DNA of 64,000 nt, taken from the NCBI RefSeq assembly GCF_020171525.1, contig NZ_JAIVAI010000007.1:62001-126000 (forward strand). Direction: 5' to 3'. The stretch comes from Halobacillus yeomjeoni. Its GTDB lineage: Bacteria > Bacillota > Bacilli > Bacillales > Halobacillaceae. The position numbers and the translations under genes are program-made. Of this stretch, positions 18,841 to 27,384 are shown one piece after another (positions within the stretch are counted from its first letter, which is position 1; each line of letters starts with the position of its first letter). The notes under the pieces are model-generated. The model ran no database searches, was not told where the DNA came from, and worked only from the letters and a program-made list of their open reading frames with translations.

Positions 18841-18907
18841 TGGAATAGTAGCGAAATATACAAAGATTATACTTTGTAAATCATCGTTACATCAAAGGAG
18901 TCTTACA

Positions 18908-19384
18908 ATGAAAAAATTATTATTCTCACTCATAACCCTCTTGTTCATAATTGCAGGATGCAGTGATAATAACAGCAACTTGGTAAGGTTTGACCAAAGT
19001 GACTTGAAAGCTCAAATGTCTGATTACGAATTCCAGCCTGAACTTCCGACAAAGCTGCCATTTGAAGTGGAGGATGTTCAATTTTCTCCTCCCCCTGAAG
19101 AAATTCAGCAAATGGAAAGTTTCACTTTCGATTTCTACGGTGCTGACCGAACATTGTCTTTACATACCGTAAAAGGTAAAGAGGTATCCTCTACATTGGA
19201 AGACGAATATAAAGAAGTGGAAATCGGTGATCATCAAGGGTCCATTCTTCTTAAGGAAGAAGGAAGTGCCACTTTAGCATGGACAGAAAATGGTGTGGAT
19301 TATCGGTTGAAATACTTTAGCAACGAAACGGATGAGTCTGTGATACAACAGGAAATGATTGAAACAGCGGCATCATTTGAATAG
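18908..19384 (+). CDS. Putative DUF4367-like lipoprotein
   Basis: This is a 158-residue exported lipoprotein. The signal peptide MKKLLFSLITLLFIIAGC ends in lipobox IAGC. The mature part is acidic, and its C-terminal half (GSATLAWTENGVDYRLKYFS then a final helix) has the look of DUF4367 domains, which often occur on the outer parts of anti-sigma factors or on cell-surface lipoproteins. AAAGGAG fits ATG 18908. A SigW-type promoter upstream suggests induction by envelope stress. The function is unknown. Confidence 0.75.
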   Translation: MKKLLFSLITLLFIIAGCSDNNSNLVRFDQSDLKAQMSDYEFQPELPTKLPFEVEDVQFSPPPEEIQQMESFTFDFYGADRTLSLHTVKGKEVSSTLEDEYKEVEIGDHQGSILLKEEGSATLAWTENGVDYRLKYFSNETDESVIQQEMIETAASFE

Positions 19385-19392
19385 TTGAATGT

Positions 19393-19434
19393 AAAAATCC
19401 GGTTCTTATCCATACAGAACCGGATTTTTTTGTT
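19393..19434 (+). terminator. Terminator of the lipoprotein gene
   Basis: AAATCCGGTTCT / AGAACCGGATTT with a 9-base loop and a run of eight T. Mobile repeat copy 2 is inserted about 10 bp after the T-run. Confidence 0.85.
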
Positions 19435-19443
19435 TATTATTTA

Positions 19444-19809
19444 GGCTCTATGATTGCTTCGTGTTGTTATTTTACATATGAGCTTATATCAGCTCTTTCG
19501 GTCCTGGAATTTGTGTGAGGCGGCTTTGGGAATGACTCGCTTTCCGTGGGGTACCGTGAGTCTCCTCAGGCTGCGCCTTCCGGGGGCTCACGATGTACCT
19601 TTATCCCACAGGAGTCTCGCCATTCCCAAAGCCGCCTCTTCAAAGTAGGAGGGGCGGAAAGCCATTACCGAAGTCCGCTACACCAACTACGAACGGACTG
19701 TTTTCCCTGCCATCCCATGCTCTGAGTAAATAAAGAAACGAACACCTAATCCTAGACCGAAACTATTTAGTAATCGCTTAAAATATCAACAACACACTTT
19801 AACTGAGCC
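19444..19809 (+). mobile_element. MITE-like element, copy 2 (366 bp, internally deleted)
   Basis: The ends are GGCTCTATGATTGCTTCG and CACACTTTAACTGAGCC. ATTATTTA at 19436-19443 is repeated exactly at 19810-19817, an 8-bp target duplication. Module B is complete. Module A has lost one arm and its loop: the sequence jumps from CCAACTACGAA to CGGACTGTTTTCCCTGCC. The loss is 102 bp relative to copies 1 and 3. The right target duplication contains the stop codon of the convergent oxidoreductase gene. Confidence 0.88.
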
Positions 19810-19814
19810 ATTAT

Positions 19815-21407
19815 TTAAAACTGATGATCAGGTTGGTCTTCTTCCGGCTGATCTCCGGTGATTGGGTGAATAGGGCTGGTATCTTCTAATACAATCCGAG
19901 GTAAAGGTTGATCAGCAGGTCCCTCGACGACACTTCCGTCATAAGAAAAACGGGAGCCATGACACGGACAATCCCACGTATGTTCAGCGCTGTTCCACTC
20001 AACTTCGCAACCCATGTGGGTACAGGTCGTGTCCAGCAGGAAAATCTCATCATTTTCATCCCTGTATGCTCCTGCGCGCTCACCTCTCCATTGAACGACT
20101 CTCCCTTGTCCTTTCTTTAACCTTTCTGGTCGGTCGGCAACGAGCTCAAGCTTTCCTTCCACCAGATGGACAGCAACATTGAAGTTTTGAGATAAGAACT
20201 GTTTCATACTTGGGTCTGCTTTGAAGCGGCTCGGTTTGAACAGTTCATGGAAAAGAGATTCTTCTCCTGTAATGTATTGACTTAATAGTTGAGCTGCCAG
20301 AGTACCGTTTGTCATACCCCATTTTCTGAAACCTGTCGCGATGAAAACACGCTTGTTTTTACGGGTGATCGGACCGATATAAGGAACCTTGTCCAAAGTC
20401 GTCAAGTCTTGAGCAGACCATTGGTAGAGCTTGTTTTTGATACCGAAGTGTTGAGCTGCAAACTCTTCAATGGCCCTGTAATGAAAGGAAGTATCTACAC
20501 CTTCTCCTGTCTTGTGGTTTTCGCCGCCGACAAGAAGAACACGCTTACCATCGAAATCAGCTGTACGGATCGTTCGTTTAGGTTCATCGATAGAAAGATA
20601 CATCCCATCAGGAATTTCCCGTTCTGGTTCAATGGCCATGAGATAGGATCGTTCTACATACATGCGACTGAAATAAAATCCTTTTCCATCATAAAAAGGG
20701 AAGTGTGAACAAGAAACCACTTTTTCACAACTGATTTCACATTCGTTTCCTGTCTCTACAATAATGCGATCTTCTTCTCTGACGTTCGTAGCCGTTGTAT
20801 GTTCATATATTTGACCGCCTAATTTTATAAATTGGTCTACGAGGGCCGATAAATATTTTAAAGGGTGGAAACTCGCCTGTTCGTCCATACATAAAGCTTC
20901 AGAAGCCTCGACGTCGAATGGAAGCGAGTCTAATAATCGGCCGGGAATGTTCAGCGTTTGATAGGCTTCATATTCATCTCGTATTTTTTCAGCACCCTGT
21001 TTCGTAGTTGAGAATATACAGGCCTCTGCGTTTTTCCAATCGCAATCGATTTGATATTGGTCGACCCATTCTTTCATAGAGGTCATGGCTCCCATTTGGG
21101 CTTGATAATAAAGAGAAGCATTTTCAACACCGAAATGCTTAACCAGCTCATGATAAATCAACCCGTGTTGAGCCGTTACTTTCGCAGTTGTGTGACCGGT
21201 TGTACCGTTCAACAACTGGTCTGCCTCCAGTAAAGTGACTTGTTTTCCTGCTTTCGCCAATAGAAAAGCTGTCGTAATACCGGTAATTCCTCCACCGACG
21301 ACAACGATTTCAGCAGATGTATCTTCGTTTAATGATTCATATGAAGGGATGGATGTATCTTCTCGCCACATAGGCTCGGGGCGGGACCATTCTTGATGAT
21401 TTTCCAT
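19815..21407 (-). CDS. FAD-dependent oxidoreductase fused to a C-terminal Rieske [2Fe-2S] domain
   Basis: This is a 530-residue protein. Residues about 35-390 form a DadA-type FAD domain (EIVVVGGGITGITTAFLLAK, then GTTGHTTAKVTAQHG). The last 110 residues form a Rieske cluster domain with CTHMGCEVEW and CPCHGSRF, which supply the Cys-His/Cys-His ligands. It may pass electrons from an amine or similar substrate through FAD to the iron-sulfur cluster, and the substrate is unknown. The frame is open 26 codons further upstream, but AGGAGG sits six bases before ATG 21407. The stop codon TAA (19815-19817) lies within the target duplication of mobile repeat copy 2. Confidence 0.88.
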   Translation of the reverse strand: MENHQEWSRPEPMWREDTSIPSYESLNEDTSAEIVVVGGGITGITTAFLLAKAGKQVTLLEADQLLNGTTGHTTAKVTAQHGLIYHELVKHFGVENASLYYQAQMGAMTSMKEWVDQYQIDCDWKNAEACIFSTTKQGAEKIRDEYEAYQTLNIPGRLLDSLPFDVEASEALCMDEQASFHPLKYLSALVDQFIKLGGQIYEHTTATNVREEDRIIVETGNECEISCEKVVSCSHFPFYDGKGFYFSRMYVERSYLMAIEPEREIPDGMYLSIDEPKRTIRTADFDGKRVLLVGGENHKTGEGVDTSFHYRAIEEFAAQHFGIKNKLYQWSAQDLTTLDKVPYIGPITRKNKRVFIATGFRKWGMTNGTLAAQLLSQYITGEESLFHELFKPSRFKADPSMKQFLSQNFNVAVHLVEGKLELVADRPERLKKGQGRVVQWRGERAGAYRDENDEIFLLDTTCTHMGCEVEWNSAEHTWDCPCHGSRFSYDGSVVEGPADQPLPRIVLEDTSPIHPITGDQPEEDQPDHQF

Positions 21408-21545
21408 GTTCGGCCTCCTAGAAAACTCTTTTTCTTCAGTGTAACCATGTTTCTTTTTTTCATGTATTTCAACGACTGATAACACCTCTTAAGCAGGATA
21501 TAGTATAATGAATTTAATGGAATAAATTATAAGGGCGGGAATCAA

Positions 21546-22802
21546 ATGGAAGTCTTTGTTGCAAGGCAGCCTATTTTGGAAGCCAATGAAGAGGTTTATG
21601 CTTATGAAATCTTGTATCGCAACAGCCAGGATAATCGCTTCACCCCTGTAGATGATGAAAACCGTGCAACCTCGGAAGTGTTGATGAACAGCTTTCTGAC
21701 CATAGGATTGGAGCGTTTATCACAAAACAAACCATGTTTCATCAATTTTACCGAAGACCTATTATTGGATATGGTTCCAGAACAGTTCAACCCTCAACAA
21801 TTGGTTGTTGAAATTCTTGAGGACGTTTCTCACAGTATGGAACTCATACGCGTATGCCGCGAGTTGAAAAAGAAAGGGTTTTTGATTGCGCTGGATGATG
21901 TGGAAGATGTTTCACAGACGTCCGTAGTTGAATTGCTTTTATATGTGGATATTATCAAAGTCGATATTCGTACGGTTTCTGAAAAGAGCAGGAAAGAAAT
22001 TATTCAGATAGCAAAAGACTTCAACATCACCTTACTGGCAGAAAAAGTGGAAACGAGAGAAGAGCATAAACGCTGTGTCAACGAAGGGTTCGAGCTTTTC
22101 CAAGGCTTCTACTACAGCAAACCTGTCATCGTCTCAGGAATGGATATTCCGATGCTGGAATCTTCGTATTTTCAAATTATCCGAGAAGTGACGAACTCTG
22201 AAGATAAAGTAAACATCAACAAAATATCGGATATCTTAGAGAAGGATCTTTCGCTTACATACAAACTTCTGAGATTGATCAATTCATCCATGTATCGAAG
22301 GACAGTGCCTATCAAATCGATTAAACAGGCTGTGATGCTGCTGGGAATCGAATCATTGAAGAAATGGCTCTATGTCTTATCTGTTCAACAGTCTGCCCAC
22401 CTTTCATCGAGCTCACAGCTTGTCTTGAAATCAAGTCTGATCAGAGCGAGGATGTGTGAACGAATTGCAGATACCATCAACCCGATCGGCAATGCGGATG
22501 ATTACTTTTTGACAGGGTTCTTGTCTTTGATTGATGTCATTACTCAAAAGAAAACAAGCGAAGTCATTGAGTCCCTTCCTTTAGATGATAGAATCAAAGA
22601 AGCGCTTAATGGGAAAGAAAACGGATACCGTAAAGTCCTGGATATTGTCATCGCTCTGGAAATTGCAGATTTCAATCAGCTTGAGAAGAATATTCAAGGA
22701 CACGGTGTCCAAACGCAGCAGCTTCTTAAAATATATGAAGATGCGATCGAATGGACGGAAAGCTTGTATTCTGAACATTTCTCTCATGTTACTAATAAAT
22801 AA
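21546..22802 (+). CDS. EAL-HDOD signalling protein (YuxH-like)
   Basis: This is a 418-residue cytoplasmic protein. Residues 1 to about 205 form an EAL-type domain and about 210-400 an HDOD domain. The EAL motif itself reads EIL, but many usual ligand positions remain: Asn in FINFTEDLL, Glu in VVEILED, Asp-Asp in ALDDVED, Lys in IIKVDI, Glu in LAEKVE and Gln in FQGFYYSKP. The DFGTG loop 6 is replaced by DVEDVSQ, so cyclic-di-GMP hydrolysis is doubtful and binding or scaffold function is more likely. It is monocistronic. Confidence 0.85.
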   Translation: MEVFVARQPILEANEEVYAYEILYRNSQDNRFTPVDDENRATSEVLMNSFLTIGLERLSQNKPCFINFTEDLLLDMVPEQFNPQQLVVEILEDVSHSMELIRVCRELKKKGFLIALDDVEDVSQTSVVELLLYVDIIKVDIRTVSEKSRKEIIQIAKDFNITLLAEKVETREEHKRCVNEGFELFQGFYYSKPVIVSGMDIPMLESSYFQIIREVTNSEDKVNINKISDILEKDLSLTYKLLRLINSSMYRRTVPIKSIKQAVMLLGIESLKKWLYVLSVQQSAHLSSSSQLVLKSSLIRARMCERIADTINPIGNADDYFLTGFLSLIDVITQKKTSEVIESLPLDDRIKEALNGKENGYRKVLDIVIALEIADFNQLEKNIQGHGVQTQQLLKIYEDAIEWTESLYSEHFSHVTNK

Positions 22803-22824
22803 GTGAATATTTGTTATTTTAGGT

Positions 22825-22857
22825 AAAAAGAAGGGGTTTTGGCCCTTTCTTTTTTGT
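22825..22857 (+). terminator. Terminator of the EAL-HDOD gene
   Basis: AAGAAGGGG / CCCTTTCTT stem with one bulge, then a T-run. Confidence 0.7.
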
Positions 22858-22867
22858 TAAAATAAAA

Positions 22868-22881
22868 TGAAAGCGCTTTCT
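22868..22881 (+). promoter_or_regulatory. CcpA cre-like site upstream of methionine gamma-lyase
   Basis: TGAAAGCGCTTTCT matches 13 of 14 positions of the cre consensus TGWNANCGNTNWCA (last A is T) and is highly palindromic. It lies 40 bp upstream of the start codon, which suggests carbon catabolite control. Confidence 0.6.
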
Positions 22882-22920
22882 GTCGTTTAGATATACGTTC
22901 GCAATTTCAGGGAGGGGAAA

Positions 22921-24120
22921 ATGGAAATGAGCAAAAAAGATAAACAGATCGAGACAGCCATGATTCATGGAGGAGAAAATAAGATAGAATCATATGGCAG
23001 TCTGGCAGCACCGATTTTTCAAACGTCGACTTTTTCATTTGATAATGCTCTCGAAGGGGAGCGAAGGTTTGCCGGGGAAACGGAAGGATATATCTATTCA
23101 AGGCTTGGAAACCCTACTGTGAAAATGTTGGAAGATAGGATCTGTGATCTAGAAGGAGGGGAAAGAGGACTAGCTTTCTCCTCTGGTATGGCTGCCATTT
23201 CAGCAGTTCTTATTTCGCTGACCAAAACCAATGACCATATTCTTTGCTCAAATGGTCTATATGGGTGTACGTACGGTTTGCTTAAAATGCTTAAGGACAA
23301 GTATCATATAGACCATGATTTCAGCTTTATGGATAATGAAGAAGAGCTGCGGGACTGTATCACAGATCGGACAACTTGTATTTTTGTTGAAACGCCGATC
23401 AATCCTACTATGCGGCTGATTGATTTGACTATGGTTGCCAGGGTAGCCCTTGAGTTCGGCATTCCTGTAGTCGTGGACAACACTTTTTGTTCTCCTTATC
23501 TCCAAAGACCATTGGAATTGGGGTGTGATGTCGTAGTCCATAGTGCCACCAAGTATATCGGTGGGCATGGGGATGTCATTGCAGGACTTGTTGTGGGCAG
23601 ACGTGAATTCATGGATGAAGTAGCCCGGCATGCACAAAAAGACGTAGGTGGTGTCCTTTCACCATTTGATGCGTGGCTGCTGTTACGGGGGTTGAAAACG
23701 CTTCACGTCCGGATGGATCGTCACAGTGATAATGCTGCAGTTATCGCAGAAAAACTCCATCATCACCCTTCCGTTACACATGTGCACTACCCTGGAATGG
23801 ACCACCATCCTCAGCATTCACTTGCCCTAACACAGATGAAAACCGGGGGAGGTGTCCTTTCGTTCACGATAGACGGAACGAAAAAAGACGCCCAATACTT
23901 AATGGATCAGATGAATATGATTAAAATAGCTGTCAGTCTTGGAGATGCGGAAACACTTATTCAGCATCCAGCGACGATGACCCATGCTGTTGTTCCAGAG
24001 GAAAAGCGCAAACAGATGGGGATCGAGGATAACTTGATTCGCTTATCCATCGGACTTGAATCTGTACATGATATTTGGCAAGATATTAACCAGGCATTGA
24101 ATGTTTTTGTGAAAGATTGA
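22921..24120 (+). CDS. Methionine gamma-lyase (Cys/Met-metabolism PLP enzyme)
   Basis: This 399-residue PLP enzyme of the gamma family has the PLP lysine in VVHSATKYIGGHGDVIAG, plus YSRLGNPT and C-terminal IRLSIGLESVHDIWQDI. The segment NGLYGCTYGLL has the Cys that marks methionine gamma-lyases (equivalent to Cys116 of the Pseudomonas enzyme), where cystathionine enzymes have other residues. It would cleave methionine to methanethiol, ammonia and 2-oxobutyrate. Cystathionine or homocysteine lyase activity cannot be excluded. GGAGGGG precedes ATG 22921, with a second ATG at 22927. A cre-like site suggests repression on good carbon sources. Confidence 0.82.
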   Translation: MEMSKKDKQIETAMIHGGENKIESYGSLAAPIFQTSTFSFDNALEGERRFAGETEGYIYSRLGNPTVKMLEDRICDLEGGERGLAFSSGMAAISAVLISLTKTNDHILCSNGLYGCTYGLLKMLKDKYHIDHDFSFMDNEEELRDCITDRTTCIFVETPINPTMRLIDLTMVARVALEFGIPVVVDNTFCSPYLQRPLELGCDVVVHSATKYIGGHGDVIAGLVVGRREFMDEVARHAQKDVGGVLSPFDAWLLLRGLKTLHVRMDRHSDNAAVIAEKLHHHPSVTHVHYPGMDHHPQHSLALTQMKTGGGVLSFTIDGTKKDAQYLMDQMNMIKIAVSLGDAETLIQHPATMTHAVVPEEKRKQMGIEDNLIRLSIGLESVHDIWQDINQALNVFVKD

Positions 24121-24121
24121 T

Positions 24122-24152
24122 AGAAGCTGGGTGCTGACCCAGCTTCTTTTCT
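24122..24152 (+). terminator. Terminator of the methionine gamma-lyase gene
   Basis: Perfect 10-bp stem GAAGCTGGGT / ACCCAGCTTC with loop GCTG, then TTTT. Confidence 0.88.
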
Positions 24153-24257
24153 TTGTCTGAAATGTGGGTTTGTGTTTATATATAACTGCTCAGGGAAATA
24201 AAAAGGTAATGTAGGTGGACACATTCAAACCAATTATTATAAAAGGAAGGTGTTCGT

Positions 24258-24752
24258 ATGCTTAAGAAGATTTTTGGTAAAAAAAGCGTAGAAGAGCAAC
24301 TGGTAGCGCCGTTAAACGGAAAAGTTGTACCTATTGATGAGGTTGATGATCCTGTATTCAGCCAAAAAATGATGGGAGACGGGATTGCAATTGAACAGAC
24401 AGATGGCAAAGTAGTAAGTCCAATTGCCGGTGAGATTGTTCAAATCTTCCCTACAAACCATGCGGTAGGTATTAAAACGAAATCAGGAGTGGAAGTTCTG
24501 GTTCACATCGGTTTAGAAACAGTCTCCATGGAAGGAGAAGGCTTTGAAGGCCATGTAAAAACCGGAGATAAAGTAAATCCTGGCGATCACTTGATCACCT
24601 TTGATACGGAGCTTGTTAAAGAAAAAGCTAAAAGCACCATTACACCTGTGGTCATCACAAATTATGACGATGTCATTGAAAGCTTCACTCCTTCTTATTC
24701 AGATAGCGCTGTTGCAGGGGAAACAAGCGTAGCTACCCTTCAAACGAAATAA
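24258..24752 (+). CDS. PTS glucose-family EIIA protein
   Basis: This is a 164-residue single-domain EIIA of the glucose/sucrose family. It takes a phosphate from HPr-His-P and passes it to an EIIB domain of a partner permease. The phosphorylated His is in EVLVHIGLETV. The other signature parts are APLNGKVVPIDEVDDPVFSQKMMGDGIAI and SPIAGEIVQIFPTNHAVGI. GGAAGG lies shortly before ATG 24258. It has no attached IIBC. The fructokinase/invertase pair downstream suggests it serves a sucrose or trehalose permease coded elsewhere, which is inference. Confidence 0.9.
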   Translation: MLKKIFGKKSVEEQLVAPLNGKVVPIDEVDDPVFSQKMMGDGIAIEQTDGKVVSPIAGEIVQIFPTNHAVGIKTKSGVEVLVHIGLETVSMEGEGFEGHVKTGDKVNPGDHLITFDTELVKEKAKSTITPVVITNYDDVIESFTPSYSDSAVAGETSVATLQTK

Positions 24753-24758
24753 TGACGA

Positions 24759-24793
24759 AAACCTAAAGCAGACTTTCTGCTTTAGGTTTTTTA
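24759..24793 (+). terminator. Terminator of the EIIA gene
   Basis: AACCTAAAGCA / TGCTTTAGGTT with a 7-base loop, then TTTT. Confidence 0.85.
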
Positions 24794-24899
24794 ATGATCT
24801 TATTGGAAACATACCATGGGTTGACGGTATAATGGTAGAAGATTTGTCAGGCTTCAGCATTAAAAGTTTGACTTTTACATACGGAAAGGATGGATAAAA

Positions 24900-25844
24900 A
24901 TGAACAAAGGAGTTATCAGTCTTGGGGAAGCTCTGATCGATTTTATCCCTTTAGATAACGAGAATATCAAGTATCAAAAAAGTCCAGGTGGTGCGCCCGC
25001 CAACGTTTCGGTAGGCTTAGCCAGACTGGGGGCAAAGTCGACTTTTTTAGGTAAAGTAGGAGAAGATGTGCTGGGGAAATTCCTGCGGAAAACCTTGAAT
25101 GATTATGGTGTCCACACAGATTACATGTATATGACGAAGGATACAAGGACCGGGGTGGTGTTTGTAACCTTGGATGAACAAGGAGAGCGAAGCTTTGACT
25201 TTTACATCGATCCAAGTGCTGACCGCTACTTGGAAGAATCTGAAGTTGATCCTTCGTTGTTTGGCTCTCATAATGTCTTTCACTTCGGTTCGATATCCAT
25301 GATCGACGAACCTGCAAGGTCTGCTACGAAACGGGCAGTGAAAGAAGCGAAGAACAACGGTGTGCTCGTTTCTTATGATCCAAACTTACGCCTTGGTTTA
25401 TGGAGATCTGAAGAAGAAGCTAAAAACACCATATTATCAATGATTGGGGAAGCCGACCTTGTAAAAATATCTGAAGAAGAATTAGAGTTTCTGACTGGCG
25501 AAACAGATGTTCATAAAGGGGTCGGGAAACTGGAACATTACCAAATTCCTGTCCTCTACGTAACGATGGGAGCAGAGGGCAGCCATGTATTCACCAAGGA
25601 AGGGCATCGCTTCATTCCATCCATGAAAGTAGAAGCGGTCGATACGACAGGTGCAGGAGATGCCTTCGTGTCTGGTATACTGTATCAACTGAGTGAACGT
25701 GATCAAACGGTTGAACAACTGAATTTAGATGATTACGAAGAAATCACCCGTTTCGCTAGTGTATCAGGAGCTCTTGCGGCGTCGACCAAAGGAGCTATGA
25801 CAGCCTTACCGACAAGATCTGAAGTAGAAGAGTATTTGAAATAG
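24900..25844 (+). CDS. scrK: Fructokinase (PfkB/ribokinase family)
   Basis: This 314-residue sugar kinase begins ISLGEALIDFIP. It has PGGAPANVSVGLARLGAKSTFLGKVGED (first PfkB signature), YDPNLRLGLW and the catalytic DTTGAGDAF anion hole with the base Asp. It phosphorylates fructose freed by the downstream invertase. GGAAAGGATGG precedes ATG 24900. Its stop lies 10 bp before the invertase GTG, so the two form an operon. Confidence 0.9.
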   Translation: MNKGVISLGEALIDFIPLDNENIKYQKSPGGAPANVSVGLARLGAKSTFLGKVGEDVLGKFLRKTLNDYGVHTDYMYMTKDTRTGVVFVTLDEQGERSFDFYIDPSADRYLEESEVDPSLFGSHNVFHFGSISMIDEPARSATKRAVKEAKNNGVLVSYDPNLRLGLWRSEEEAKNTILSMIGEADLVKISEEELEFLTGETDVHKGVGKLEHYQIPVLYVTMGAEGSHVFTKEGHRFIPSMKVEAVDTTGAGDAFVSGILYQLSERDQTVEQLNLDDYEEITRFASVSGALAASTKGAMTALPTRSEVEEYLK

Positions 25845-25854
25845 GGGTGGAAAT

Positions 25855-27318
25855 GTGTCTGAACGAGACCAGGAATTACGAGAATCAGCAGCTGAAGAAA
25901 TAAAAAAGCATAAAGAAAGAGTAGAATCCGATCCATACCGCCTTTCTTTCCACCATATGCCGCCTGTTGGTCTGCTCAATGACCCGAATGGGTTGGTGCA
26001 GTGGAACGGAACGTATCATTTGTTTTATCAATGGATGCCTTTCGATACCGGACATGGAGCAAAATTCTGGGGGCACTATACTTCTAAAGATTTGATGAAC
26101 TGGAATCATGAGAAACCCGCATTGACGCCTTCAGACTGGTTCGACAAAAATGGGGTCTACTCTGGAAGCGCGATTGTTCACAATGACCTTCTGTATTTGT
26201 TTTATACAGGAAATGTAAAAGATGAAAACGGGAACCGTGAAACCTATCAGTGTATGGCTGTATCAGAAGATGGTGTGAACTTTGAGAAAAAAGGTGTTGT
26301 CGTAGAACTCCCGGAAGGCTACACGGCCCACTTCAGGGATCCGAAAGTGTGGAAACAGGGAGAGCACTGGTATATGGTCATTGGTGCGCAAAGTGAGGAT
26401 TTACAAGGAAAAGCGGCCCTCCTGCGTTCGGATAACTTGTACGATTGGAAGCATTTAGGGGATATCACAGGAAGTGGAGAAAATGAATTGGGGAGCTTCG
26501 GATACATGTGGGAGTGCCCGGATGTGTTCAGATTAGAAGACCAGGATATTCTTTTGGTTTCTCCACAAGGTTTAGAATCGGACGGAATGGATTTTGCCAA
26601 TACGTATCAAAGCGGCTATTTTGCAGGGAAGTTGAATTATGATCAAGGAGAATTTAAGCATGGAGACTTCCGTGAATTAGATCGGGGCTTTGAATTCTAT
26701 GCTCCGCAAACGACATTAGATGAAAAAGGAAGAAGGATTCTTGTCGGATGGATGGGAGTTCCGGATCAATATGAACAATCCCACCCTACGATTGAGCATC
26801 AATGGATTCATTGCCTTACAATGCCGAGAGAGTTGACATGGAATGGTTCTCAGATCATTCAAAGTCCCTTAGAAGAAATGAAGGAAATGCGGGGGCCTGT
26901 ACTCATGCATTCCTCCATCACCATTGAAAATGATCAAAAAGCGGTCCGAGGAATCGAAGGCCGGCCTGTGGAACTGAACATTGAATTTGACCGGTTGGAT
27001 GATCAATTTGCAATCGAATTGTTCCAATATGCCTCAATCAGTTATAAAGATGAGGTCCTTACTTTATCAAGGCCGCATTTAGAAGACAAAACAAAAACAG
27101 AATTCCGCCGTGTTCCATTGCAACAAGGTTTGAAGCAGCTTCATTTGTTCATTGATCACTCGACGTTAGAGATTTTCGTGAACGGTGGAGAGGAAGTCTT
27201 TTCGTCCCGCATCTATCCGCAGCCGGAGGAAGAACGGATTCTATTTACTTCTTTAGGAACAAGTACGTTTTCCGTTGAACAATGGAAGCTGGGCGGATAC
27301 AAATGGAATGACGAATAA
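25855..27318 (+). CDS. sacA: Sucrose-6-phosphate hydrolase (GH32)
   Basis: This 487-residue intracellular glycoside hydrolase has an N-terminal five-bladed propeller with the nucleophile Asp in LLNDPNGL, the transition-state Asp in FRDPKVW and the acid/base Glu in WECPDVF, then a C-terminal beta-sandwich from about residue 345. It splits sucrose 6-phosphate into glucose 6-phosphate and fructose. There is no signal peptide, which fits PTS-imported substrate. The start is GTG 25855 behind GGGGTGG. The fructokinase immediately upstream supports the sucrose assignment. Confidence 0.92.
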   Translation: MSERDQELRESAAEEIKKHKERVESDPYRLSFHHMPPVGLLNDPNGLVQWNGTYHLFYQWMPFDTGHGAKFWGHYTSKDLMNWNHEKPALTPSDWFDKNGVYSGSAIVHNDLLYLFYTGNVKDENGNRETYQCMAVSEDGVNFEKKGVVVELPEGYTAHFRDPKVWKQGEHWYMVIGAQSEDLQGKAALLRSDNLYDWKHLGDITGSGENELGSFGYMWECPDVFRLEDQDILLVSPQGLESDGMDFANTYQSGYFAGKLNYDQGEFKHGDFRELDRGFEFYAPQTTLDEKGRRILVGWMGVPDQYEQSHPTIEHQWIHCLTMPRELTWNGSQIIQSPLEEMKEMRGPVLMHSSITIENDQKAVRGIEGRPVELNIEFDRLDDQFAIELFQYASISYKDEVLTLSRPHLEDKTKTEFRRVPLQQGLKQLHLFIDHSTLEIFVNGGEEVFSSRIYPQPEEERILFTSLGTSTFSVEQWKLGGYKWNDE

Positions 27319-27384
27319 TCTACGATAAATTGTCGATTTGTGGTACTATAAAATTAATGTATATCGTATGAAGGGGTCATAGCT

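Noticed and set aside
24226-24243. TGGACA-N16-TATAAA before the EIIA gene
   Set aside because: Transcription would start within or after the ribosome binding site, so it cannot be the promoter.
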